From positions 1 through 7,916 of the forward strand of contig JAAUYW010000052.1 in the NCBI GenBank assembly GCA_014804915.1: a DNA stretch of 7,916 bases. The letters are read 5' to 3'. The notes below the pieces were generated by a model, which was not told the origin of the DNA, made no database searches, and saw nothing but the letters and a program-made list of their open reading frames with translations. This stretch comes from Desulfovibrio sp. (GTDB lineage Bacteria; Desulfobacterota; Desulfovibrionia; Desulfovibrionales; Desulfovibrionaceae). Below are positions 1 to 5,091 of the stretch, piece by piece (position 1 is the stretch's first letter; each line of letters starts with the position of its first letter). A program made the position numbers and the translations under genes.

Positions 1-1
1 C

Positions 2-439
2 AAATGGACTGATGTCGATCTGTCGGCGGGAGTTATCAGGGTTCCAAACGCGCAAAAAGGCATTGGCGTGCCCTGGCGAGAAGTGCCAATTACATCAGGT
101 CTTGACCAGCTTTTTGCAAAATGGCGTCAGGAAGATGAACAGGCAGGAGCGAAATATATCGTTCACTATAATGGCAAGCCGGTCAAACGCGTCAAAACAA
201 GCTGGCAACACGCTTTGAAGCGAGCTGGCATAGATTGCTACATCCGCCCTTATGATTTACGGCATGGATTTGCTACCGAGGCAATAGCTTCAGGAACAGA
301 TTATGGCACCGTATCATCTTTGATGGGGCACAAAAGTCCAGTCATGGTTTTGCGACACTACCAGCATGTAAACAACCGGCAAAAAGTAAAGGCTATGGAG
401 AATCTGGTGCAGCCAGGGCTTATCGCAAGCCTTGTATGA
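2..439 (+). CDS. Tyrosine recombinase (phage/island integrase), C-terminal part, start outside window
   Basis: This is the C-terminal 145 residues of a tyrosine site-specific recombinase, the enzyme that cuts and rejoins DNA to insert or excise phages and genomic islands. The frame is open from base 2, and the first visible residues (KWTDVDL) match the segment that normally follows the first catalytic Arg, so the N-terminal DNA-binding domain and that Arg are outside the window. Visible active-site elements are a Lys in the beta-hairpin (about visible residue 19), PYDLRHGFAT with the second catalytic Arg (residue 87), LMGHK with the box II His (residue 110), and the nucleophile Tyr120 in LRHYQHV. 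Tyr84 stands where many relatives have His, a tolerated variant. Codon use is more AT-rich than in the Tol genes, which fits acquired DNA. The gene points toward tRNA-Asp and converges on it. The family assignment is firm; the element it belongs to is unknown. Confidence 0.93.
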   Translation, partial: KWTDVDLSAGVIRVPNAQKGIGVPWREVPITSGLDQLFAKWRQEDEQAGAKYIVHYNGKPVKRVKTSWQHALKRAGIDCYIRPYDLRHGFATEAIASGTDYGTVSSLMGHKSPVMVLRHYQHVNNRQKVKAMENLVQPGLIASLV

Positions 440-456
440 CCTGATTTTGTATGACC
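432..456. repeat. 10-bp direct repeat overlapping the integrase stop
   Basis: TTGTATGACC occurs at 432-441 and again at 447-456, a 15-base period. The first copy contains the integrase stop codon. A related inverted pair, GACCTG at 438-443 and CAGGTC at 466-471, overlaps it. Short repeats beside an integrase gene and a tRNA could be arm-type recombinase or excisionase binding sites. That is inference; only the repeats themselves are seen. Confidence 0.4.
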
Positions 457-475
457 AGGTTTTAACAGGTCTGTC

Positions 476-501
476 AGCTGCCGGGGAAGTTCTTGGCAGC
501 T
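476..501. repeat. Inverted repeat / hairpin downstream of the integrase
   Basis: AGCTGCC at 476-482 and GGCAGCT at 495-501 are perfect 7-base inverted arms. In RNA read on the plus strand, the stem could extend inward through G-U pairs to about 11 pairs around an AAGU loop. No T-tract follows, so this does not look like a standard intrinsic terminator. It may be a 3' hairpin of the integrase transcript or a protein-binding site. Confidence 0.35.
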
Positions 502-515
502 TCCTGAACAAGGGC

Positions 516-543
516 AAATAAAAAGCAGTCAGAAAATAAAAAG
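516..543. repeat. 10-bp AT-rich direct repeat before the tRNA terminator
   Basis: AAATAAAAAG occurs at 516-525 and at 534-543, an 18-base period. The second copy forms the T-tract of the minus-strand terminator and the start of its stem. It may be a duplicated terminator tail or a bent-DNA or integrase arm site. Low complexity makes chance possible. Confidence 0.3.
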
Positions 544-571
544 GAGTTACGGAGAATATCCGTAACCCCTT
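532..571 (-). terminator. Rho-independent terminator of the tRNA-Val/tRNA-Asp unit
   Basis: On the minus strand, AAGGGGTTACGG (571-560) pairs with CCGTAACTCCTT (552-541) in a 12-pair stem with one G-U pair and a 7-base loop. A T-rich tail, TTTATTTTC, follows at 540-532 directly after the stem. It begins 9 bases downstream of the encoded CCA of tRNA-Asp, so it should end the tRNA transcript. The tail is much weaker in the other orientation, so it is assigned to the minus strand only. Confidence 0.9.
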
Positions 572-579
572 GAAATTTC

Positions 580-656
580 TGGCGGGACGGAAGGGACTTG
601 AACCCTCGGCCTACGGCGTGACAGGCCGTCGTTATAACCAACTTAACTACCGCCCC
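580..656 (-). tRNA. tRNA-Asp (anticodon GUC)
   Basis: The minus strand folds into a complete 77-base cloverleaf. The acceptor stem is GGGGCGG with CCGTCCC, the D stem GTTA with TAAC, and the anticodon stem ACGGC with GCCGT around loop CTGTCAC. The T arm is GAGGG-TTCAAGT-CCCTT, followed by discriminator G and an encoded CCA (582-580). The anticodon GUC reads Asp codons, and G73 fits bacterial tRNA-Asp. It is the second and last gene of a two-tRNA unit, 12 bases after tRNA-Val and just ahead of a strong terminator. Its 3' end faces the integrase gene. Confidence 0.97.
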
Positions 657-668
657 GCGCGGTATGTA

Positions 669-744
669 TGGTGGGCAGTACAAGACTTGAACTTGTGGCC
701 CCCGCCGTGTGAAGGCGGTGCTCTACCAACTGAGCCAACTGCCC
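669..744 (-). tRNA. tRNA-Val (anticodon CAC)
   Basis: The minus strand folds into a complete 76-base cloverleaf. The acceptor stem is GGGCAGT with ACTGCCC, the D stem GCTC with GAGC, and the anticodon stem CCGCC with GGCGG around loop TTCACAC. The T arm is ACAAG-TTCAAGT-CTTGT, followed by discriminator A and an encoded CCA (671-669). U33 is followed by CAC, which reads the GUG Val codon. It is transcribed first, ahead of tRNA-Asp, and lies 53 bases downstream of the tolB stop codon. Confidence 0.97.
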
Positions 745-746
745 TC

Positions 747-779
747 ATGGCGAAAATAGTTCTAGCGCTTTTTCGCCAT
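747..779. repeat. 10-bp perfect inverted repeat in the tRNA promoter
   Basis: ATGGCGAAAA at 747-756 and TTTTCGCCAT at 770-779 are exact inverted arms separated by 13 bases that include AGCGCT. The repeat spans the predicted -10 region and lies just upstream of the 5' end of tRNA-Val. It could be an operator for tRNA transcription, a leader hairpin, or a weak 3' hairpin for the tolB transcript. No T-tract directly follows it on the minus strand. Confidence 0.5.
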
Positions 780-788
780 TCTTGTCAA
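759..788 (-). promoter_or_regulatory. Probable sigma-70 promoter for the tRNA unit
   Basis: On the minus strand a consensus -35 box TTGACA (788-783) is followed, after 18 bases, by TAGAAC (764-759), which matches four of six -10 positions. Transcription would begin a few bases before the 5' end of mature tRNA-Val at 744. The -35 box sits 9 bases past the tolB stop codon, directly after a run of eight T. The -10 assignment is the weaker part. Confidence 0.55.
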
Positions 789-797
789 GAAAAAAAA

Positions 798-2111
798 TTA
801 TTTTCCTTTTGCTGGCATTCCCCAGCGCGGGAAAAACGCCTGGCCGCCGCCTGTTGGCACCTGCTTGGCATCGCCCCCATGCCTGGTTGTCAGGTAAATG
901 CCGCGGCTGCCGCCTCTGGAAGAGCTGAAGGCGATGAAGTAGCTGTCTGCGCAAAAGGATGGCTGCTCATCGCTGCCGGGCCCGAATGTGATTTGCCTTT
1001 CCGCGCCAGTCAGCAGATCCTGCACAAAAATGCGGTTGCCGTAATCGGTCATGCGGCTGAAAACCACCAGTGTGCCGTCAGGCGCGAGATTGGCTTCCGT
1101 GTTGTAGCTGCCATTCATGCTCACGCGCTGCGTTGCGCCGCTGTTGAGATCCTTGAGAAATATCTGCGGGCCGCCGAGGCGGGAGGATGTGAACGCCATC
1201 TTTGTGCCGGTGCGGTCGAAGGTTGGCGAAACATTGATTGAATTGTGTTGTTCAAGCACCCTTTCTTTCTGAAAAACGCGATTTAGCAGATAGATGACAG
1301 GATACTGGCCATGCGAGAGGGCAACAGCGACCTTGTTGTCCGGCATGAATGAAGGCCCGATTACCACATTGCCAGGAAAGCGAATTCTCTGCACGCGTCC
1401 TGTCGAACGGTCCCACACGCCAAGGGCGTGCGATTTGGGATCAATATGGCTGAAGACCACAAAGCGGCCATCAGGCGACCAGGAAGGCGACAAGGCCTCG
1501 CCTGGCATATTCGTCACCTGGCGCAGGTCGCGCCCTGTGGGCTTCACTATCCAGACGTTGGCCGCCATCTTGCCGGTTTTTTTCACAAAAGCCAGCGTGG
1601 AGCGGAAGAAGTCGCCGCTGCCAGTCAGCACTTCCAGCAAATCTGCGCAAAAGCGGTCAGCGACTTCCGCCAGATCGCCAGAATTGACTCCTGAATATTC
1701 CTTGCCAAACAGCCTGCCGCCAGTGTTGGTTTCAAAAGCCCTTATCTGCACGGACTTTGATCCGGAATCGCCATTGGGCCAGTATGACGTTACCAGAATG
1801 TCCGAGCCGGCAAGCTGGAAGCGCTTGAGATCCAGATTCGGGGGTTCCCAGCCATCCAGCACTGTGCCGCCCAGAACCGCTTTGGGGTCTGTAAGACGCA
1901 TGAAGGGCAAAAAGCTCAAATTCTGTTGAATATAATTTTGCAGCTGGCCGCCCATGCCTCCCGCTGCCTGTCCTGGGCCGGTCAGCGGCGAGGCAAGCGC
2001 GAGATTGACGATATTCTGGCCAGGATTCATGATGTCAACGCGCATTGCCGCCTGCGCTGCGCCGGCAGCCGCAAAAACAAGCAATGCTGCCAAAAGCAGA
2101 TAGCGCTTCAT
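798..2111 (-). CDS. tolB: TolB, periplasmic beta-propeller of the Tol-Pal system
   Basis: TolB is the periplasmic protein that binds Pal at the outer membrane and TolA from the inner membrane, keeping the envelope together during constriction. The product is 437 residues, usual for the family. A signal peptide (KRYLLLAALL, cleaved after about AAQA, residue 21) is followed by an N-terminal region that could act as the flexible TolA-binding stretch, then the alpha/beta domain to about residue 165. A six-bladed propeller follows, with typical blade motifs such as WSPDGR (211-216), NLAPDGT (341-347) and FSSSRGG (395-401). The start at 2111 is chosen over an in-frame ATG at 2123 because GGAG lies 6 bases upstream and the signal peptide begins cleanly there; the 2123 ATG itself has no ribosome-binding site. 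It is the last gene of the tol operon. In many bacteria pal comes next, but here the tRNAs do. Confidence 0.93.
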   Translation of the reverse strand: MKRYLLLAALLVFAAAGAAQAAMRVDIMNPGQNIVNLALASPLTGPGQAAGGMGGQLQNYIQQNLSFLPFMRLTDPKAVLGGTVLDGWEPPNLDLKRFQLAGSDILVTSYWPNGDSGSKSVQIRAFETNTGGRLFGKEYSGVNSGDLAEVADRFCADLLEVLTGSGDFFRSTLAFVKKTGKMAANVWIVKPTGRDLRQVTNMPGEALSPSWSPDGRFVVFSHIDPKSHALGVWDRSTGRVQRIRFPGNVVIGPSFMPDNKVAVALSHGQYPVIYLLNRVFQKERVLEQHNSINVSPTFDRTGTKMAFTSSRLGGPQIFLKDLNSGATQRVSMNGSYNTEANLAPDGTLVVFSRMTDYGNRIFVQDLLTGAERQITFGPGSDEQPSFCADSYFIAFSSSRGGSRGIYLTTRHGGDAKQVPTGGGQAFFPRWGMPAKGK

Positions 2112-2117
2112 TTTCAG

Positions 2118-2121
2118 CTCC
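2118..2121 (-). promoter_or_regulatory. Ribosome-binding site deciding the tolB start
   Basis: GGAG on the minus strand lies 6 bases before the ATG at 2111. It overlaps the upstream in-frame ATG at 2123, which supports 2111 as the true start. Confidence 0.6.
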
Positions 2122-2135
2122 ATTTGTCTGTCTGA

Positions 2136-2807
2136 TTAACGCCTGACAAGCGTAAAGGTTAACTCAAATGTATCGCCGGCTCCGGCAGGAGGAGGCGTAA
2201 TTTTGCCAGCGCGCCTGATGCCCTGGAGAACGTATTTGTCCAGCCTGGCATCGCCGCTGCCCTTCAGGATCGCGCTGTCCAGAATCTTGCCTGCGCTATC
2301 GCATTTAATGCGCGCGGTTACATGGTATGAGCCTGGCTTTGTCTGCTCAGGTATGTACATCGCATTGCGAAGCTCGGTCCTGATTTTGGTGAGATAGGGA
2401 TTGAGGCTCGCATCCTTGCTTGCCGTTTTCACTGCTTTGGCTTCCTGCTTGGCCTGGGCGTCAGCCTTCGCCGCTGGCGGGCTGCCGCTCCAGAAAGCGA
2501 GAGTAACGTATGTTGGCACGCCATAAGGCGGCGTGCCGAAAGGGGAGGCGGCCTTGGCGGCAGCGCAGGCCGCGGTTGCATCCGCGCCCCTGGTGCCGCG
2601 GCATTCCAGCAAATGGCCGCTATCGTCAAGCGAGAGGCGCAGCTCCATTGTTTGCGAGAATTTCAGTTTGCCGGTATCAAGAATCCTGTTCAGAACCTTG
2701 CCGGCATAGCCATCATCAATAACAGCCGCAGCCTGCGAAGCGGCATGGGCGGCCGGCGCGGCCAGCAGCCAGGCGGCCAGGCAGCATCCCGTCCATATTT
2801 TGGTCAT
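2136..2807 (-). CDS. Periplasmic protein with two TolA-C/TonB-C-like modules
   Basis: This 223-residue protein is predicted to be secreted and soluble: a signal peptide (AAWLLAAPAAHA, cleaved near residue 22) and no further membrane segment. It appears to hold two modules related to the C-terminal domain of TolA/TonB. Module 2 (about 137-223) is the clearer: NPYLTKIRTELRN, then CDSAGKILDSAILKGSGDARLD, then LTFTLVRR. Module 1 (about 33-106) has the same order in degraded form, YAGKVLNRI, DDSGHLLECRGTRGADATAAC and VTLAFWS, with Cys69 and Cys81 placed for a possible disulfide. An Ala/Lys-rich linker (about 112-133) joins them. It lacks the SxxxH anchor helix of TolA, so it should not be energised by TolQR in the known way. 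Its place between tolA and tolB suggests a partner in Tol complex assembly. The start at 2807 is chosen over ATG 2822 because of AAGGAG 5 bases upstream. The precise function is unknown. Confidence 0.8.
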   Translation of the reverse strand: MTKIWTGCCLAAWLLAAPAAHAASQAAAVIDDGYAGKVLNRILDTGKLKFSQTMELRLSLDDSGHLLECRGTRGADATAACAAAKAASPFGTPPYGVPTYVTLAFWSGSPPAAKADAQAKQEAKAVKTASKDASLNPYLTKIRTELRNAMYIPEQTKPGSYHVTARIKCDSAGKILDSAILKGSGDARLDKYVLQGIRRAGKITPPPAGAGDTFELTFTLVRR

Positions 2808-2812
2808 GGCGT

Positions 2813-2818
2813 CTCCTT
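2813..2818 (-). promoter_or_regulatory. Ribosome-binding site deciding the start of the TolA-like gene
   Basis: AAGGAG on the minus strand lies 5 bases before the ATG at 2807. It lies within the reading frame that would begin at ATG 2822, which argues against that longer start. Confidence 0.7.
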
Positions 2819-2821
2819 GCA

Positions 2822-3811
2822 TTAACGCCCCATCATTTCATCAAGTGTGAATACCAGGTCAAGATCAGTGTATTCCTGGCTGGGGGGAACCGGGAAATCG
2901 CCTGCCTGGCTTGTGCGGATTACTGCATTCACAGCCGAGGCGTCGAACTGGGCATTGCCGGAGCCTTTCGTTACCTCGGCCCGCTGCACCTTGCCCTGCA
3001 AATCGACAATCACCTTGACGACGCAGGCAAGCGCCTTTCTGCCGGAGGAGGCAAAGCCCCAGTTGGGCCGCACAGCCAGCATTACCTGGCCAATATAAAC
3101 GTCGCCAAGGCCGCCTCCGCCAGGGCCGTCGCCCTCTCCGCCGCCGCCGCCCCGATTGCCGGAAGCAGACTTCCTTGCCTGATTGAGCGCCTGTTCAATG
3201 GCATTGCCGCGGTCGCCGGAATCGGCGCGGGAGGCCGCCCTGCGCGCCTGCTGCAGGGCAGCCGCGACAGGATCGGCCGGCTGCCTGTTCTGTTTTGGCG
3301 CTGGTTTCTTTGGCGTGGGTTTTTTAGGTTCCGGCTTTTTGGGTTCCGGCTTTTTCGGCTCGGGTTTTTTGGGCTCCGGTTTTGCTTCGGGCTTTGGCTC
3401 CGGTTTGGGCCTGGGTTCCGGTTTTGGCTCTGGTCTGGCTTCCGGCTTTGGCGGCTCGGGAACAGGCACAGGCTTTGGCTCCGGTATTTGCACGGGCTCG
3501 GGGACAGCCGGCGCGGGAGCTTCCGCCTGTCTGGGAGCGATCTTGTCAGGCGCCATGATTTCCTCGCGCGCAGGCGCTGCGACTTCCGCCTTGGGAGCAG
3601 GCGCTGCCGGGGCATTCTCGCCCTGCGCGGCTTCTCCCATTGAGCCAAGAATGGGCGAAGGCAGGCGGTTTCCGCCAGGCGCGCCCTCCACCAGGCTGAT
3701 CATGATTGGCGGAGCTGACAAATGGAGCGGTTCCGGCGCCGGCCAGAACAGAATCAGAAGCAGCAGGGCCGTGTGCAGGCAAACGGAAATTATGAAGGAA
3801 GCCAGATTCAT
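2822..3811 (-). CDS. tolA: TolA, inner-membrane-anchored periplasm-spanning protein
   Basis: TolA is the arm of the Tol system. Its N-terminal helix is driven by the TolQR proton motor and its C-terminal domain contacts TolB and other periplasmic partners. The 329-residue product shows all three domains. Domain I is a short cytoplasmic start and one membrane helix (about 5-24) with Ser9 and His13, the SxxxH signature of TolA and TonB helices that contact TolQ or ExbB. Domain II (about 68-217) is Pro/Lys/Glu-rich with EPKP and EPKKP repeats, then an Ala/Arg-rich stretch and a Gly hinge (218-237). Domain III (238-329) is a TonB/TolA C-terminal domain, with YIGQVMLAVRPNW, DLQGKVQRAEVTKGSGNAQFD and FPVPP. 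The central domain is Pro-rich rather than the long Ala/Lys/Glu helix of E. coli TolA, so it resembles TonB there. Operon context with tolQ and tolR decides for TolA. It starts 4 bases after tolR. Confidence 0.92.
   Translation of the reverse strand: MNLASFIISVCLHTALLLLILFWPAPEPLHLSAPPIMISLVEGAPGGNRLPSPILGSMGEAAQGENAPAAPAPKAEVAAPAREEIMAPDKIAPRQAEAPAPAVPEPVQIPEPKPVPVPEPPKPEARPEPKPEPRPKPEPKPEAKPEPKKPEPKKPEPKKPEPKKPTPKKPAPKQNRQPADPVAAALQQARRAASRADSGDRGNAIEQALNQARKSASGNRGGGGGEGDGPGGGGLGDVYIGQVMLAVRPNWGFASSGRKALACVVKVIVDLQGKVQRAEVTKGSGNAQFDASAVNAVIRTSQAGDFPVPPSQEYTDLDLVFTLDEMMGR
3302..3376 (-). repeat. Five 15-bp tandem repeats coding the TolA EPKKP linker
   Basis: Five consecutive 15-base units encode EPKKP four times and then TPKKP (TolA residues 146-170). 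The units differ mainly at silent third positions, so the repeat is maintained at protein level. Change in unit number could alter the reach of the TolA arm in 5-residue steps. Confidence 0.8.
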
Positions 3812-3815
3812 CCAG

Positions 3816-4238
3816 TCAGGATTCCTTTTTTGGCTGCTCGGGCTCCGCTATGATGCCAAGATTGTCTATTCCCGCCGCCTTGACCTGGCCCATGACCTCC
3901 ACAACTATGCCGTACGGCACTTCCCTGTCGGCCTGCATGAACAGGGTCTTGTTCTTGTCTTTTACCAGCCTGACCAGATAGCCCTCAAGATCAGCCACAT
4001 TGTCAATCGCGTATTCTTCCAGATAAATCCGGCCATCGCGCCTGACTGTCAGAATCATGTGCTCCACATCGCTTGGCAGCACTTCCACCTGTTTTGTCTG
4101 CGGAAGGTCAACTTCCAGTCCTTCGGTCATCATTGGCGTGGCGACCATGAAGATCACGAGCAGGACGAGCATGACATCCACAAAGGGCGTTACGTTGATC
4201 TCCGAGACCAGGCCGGTTTTTCCGGCGTTCATGCTCAT
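3816..4238 (-). CDS. tolR: TolR, inner-membrane proton-channel partner of TolQ
   Basis: TolR is a single-pass ExbD/TolR-family protein that forms the proton-conducting path with TolQ and transmits motion to TolA. The product is 140 residues, normal for the family. A short cytoplasmic start is followed by SEINVTPFVDVMLVLLVIFMVA, in which Asp21, near the start of the membrane helix (about 18-36), is the essential protonatable residue. The periplasmic domain (about 40-135) has LEVDLPQ and LFMQADREVPYGIVVEVMGQVKAAGI, the conserved ExbD/TolR fold ending. The gene begins one base after the tolQ stop (TAGAATG), which implies coupled translation. A second ATG two codons downstream (4232) is a possible alternative start. 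Distinguished from ExbD by its tolA and tolB neighbours. Confidence 0.95.
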   Translation of the reverse strand: MSMNAGKTGLVSEINVTPFVDVMLVLLVIFMVATPMMTEGLEVDLPQTKQVEVLPSDVEHMILTVRRDGRIYLEEYAIDNVADLEGYLVRLVKDKNKTLFMQADREVPYGIVVEVMGQVKAAGIDNLGIIAEPEQPKKES

Positions 4239-4239
4239 T

Positions 4240-4935
4240 CTAGAGTTCCGCCTGGCCGGACCGCTGCGCCGGCCTGTGCGCGTTCATTTCACGTTGCACG
4301 CGGTTAAGGAAAAAACCCGCGAAATTTCCCAGCAACGTATCCAGCTGCGCCAGCTTTCCTGTAAACATATTATATCCAACTGTGGCGGGTATGGCTACCG
4401 CCAGTCCAATCGCTGTTGCGACAAGCGCCTCGGAAATGCCGGGCGCGACTGTGGCAAGCGAAGCCGATTTGGAAAGTCCGATTGAATGAAAGGAATTCAT
4501 GATGCCCCATACAGTGCCAAACAGGCCGATAAATGGAGCCGTGTTGGCAGTGGTGGCCAGAAAGGGCAGGGAACGCTGCAGGCGCGCCATTTCCGATGCC
4601 GCCCCTTGCTGCAGGGCGCGGCGCACATTGTCAACTATGATTTCACTGGAATTGCCCATTTCACGCGAGCGGTTGAATTCCTGCACGCCGTCATGGGCAA
4701 TTGAATAAAGGGGAGAGGCCGGATCGGCGCCAAGGCCCTGGACTGCGTCCCTGAGGCTCTTTGCCTCGTCAAAGCGGCGCGTGCCCCTGATTGCGCGGCT
4801 GCGCGCCGAGCCCAGCGCGATCGCCTTGTGAATCATCACGGCCCAGCTCAGAAGCGACATTACGACAAGCAGCGCGAGCACCGCCTTGGCCACGACACTG
4901 GCATGACTGATCATTGCCAAAAAACTGAATTCCAT
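4240..4935 (-). CDS. tolQ: TolQ, inner-membrane motor protein
   Basis: TolQ is the MotA/TolQ/ExbB-family subunit that surrounds TolR and uses the proton gradient to move TolA. The product is 231 residues, close to E. coli TolQ. Three membrane segments are visible: about 14-36 (VAKAVLALLVVMSLLSWAVM), 125-149 (including the conserved APFIGLFGTVWGIMNSF) and 164-190 (including PGISEALVATAIGLAVAIPA). Thr141, Glu169 and Thr174 correspond to conserved polar residues of the family's ion path. A cytoplasmic loop (about 37-120) separates helices one and two. The open frame continues far upstream to about 5349, but the start at 4935 is chosen because AGGAG lies 6 bases before it and the N-terminus then matches the family. 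It is the first gene of the tol operon, divergent from tolC. Confidence 0.95.
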   Translation of the reverse strand: MEFSFLAMISHASVVAKAVLALLVVMSLLSWAVMIHKAIALGSARSRAIRGTRRFDEAKSLRDAVQGLGADPASPLYSIAHDGVQEFNRSREMGNSSEIIVDNVRRALQQGAASEMARLQRSLPFLATTANTAPFIGLFGTVWGIMNSFHSIGLSKSASLATVAPGISEALVATAIGLAVAIPATVGYNMFTGKLAQLDTLLGNFAGFFLNRVQREMNAHRPAQRSGQAEL

Positions 4936-4941
4936 CCGCTT

Positions 4942-4946
4942 CTCCT
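4942..4946 (-). promoter_or_regulatory. Ribosome-binding site deciding the tolQ start
   Basis: AGGAG on the minus strand lies 6 bases before the ATG at 4935 and fixes the start against several longer in-frame possibilities. Confidence 0.75.
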
Positions 4947-5010
4947 GGCTGCCGCAAAACCCAGAAATATGTATGCGCGCCAGTTTGCAACTCTCTCTAA
5001 CATTTTTCAA

Positions 5011-5025
5011 GATATTTTTAATATC
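5011..5025. repeat. AT-rich palindrome in the tolQ/tolC intergenic region
   Basis: GATATT (5011-5016) and AATATC (5020-5025) are perfect inverted arms around TTT. The site is central between the divergent genes, 75 bases from the tolQ start and 66 from the tolC start. It is a possible operator for a dimeric regulator acting on one or both genes, but the arms are short and AT-rich. Confidence 0.35.
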
Positions 5026-5091
5026 GCTGTCTGCTGCCTGCGGTAAAAATAACTGCTTGCATTGCCAATAGGCCTCCATTATTGTCTGGTT

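Larger units (their letters stand above)
4936..5091. promoter_or_regulatory. Divergent intergenic region between tolQ and tolC
   Basis: This 156-base region must hold the tol operon promoter (minus strand) and probably the tolC promoter (plus strand). An AT-rich core lies at about 5001-5025. No promoter pair stands out strongly. On the plus strand TTGCAT (5057-5062) and TATTGT (5080-5085) are 17 bases apart but would place the transcript start at or next to the tolC ATG. On the minus strand TTGAAA near 5005-5010 has no good -10 partner. Specific promoter calls are therefore weak. Confidence 0.5.

Noticed and set aside
2..579. Partial duplicate of the tRNA-Asp 3' end as an attachment repeat
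   Set aside because: No copy of the tRNA 3' sequence was found left of the gene within the window; it would be expected beyond the left edge.
591..690. Shared GACTTGAAC sequence in the two tRNAs as a mobile repeat
   Set aside because: It is the conserved T-arm of each tRNA, expected in any pair of tRNA genes.
800..845. Possible terminator at the end of tolB (GCTGG/CCAGC hairpin and T-run)
   Set aside because: The stem has only five pairs, lies inside the coding region, and is separated from the T-run by about 13 bases.
570..1241. Plus-strand open frame running over both tRNAs into tolB
   Set aside because: It crosses two intact tRNA genes and the antisense of tolB and has no family resemblance.
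2808..2822. Upstream start (ATG 2822) for the TolA-like gene, overlapping the tolA stop as TAATG
   Set aside because: It would add five residues before the signal peptide, and AAGGAG lies at proper spacing for ATG 2807 instead. The overlap is still a possible secondary start.
3183..4307. Long plus-strand open frame rich in Gly/Ser/Phe
   Set aside because: It is the complement of the TolA Pro/Lys/Glu repeats and of tolR; the low-complexity protein mirrors those repeats.
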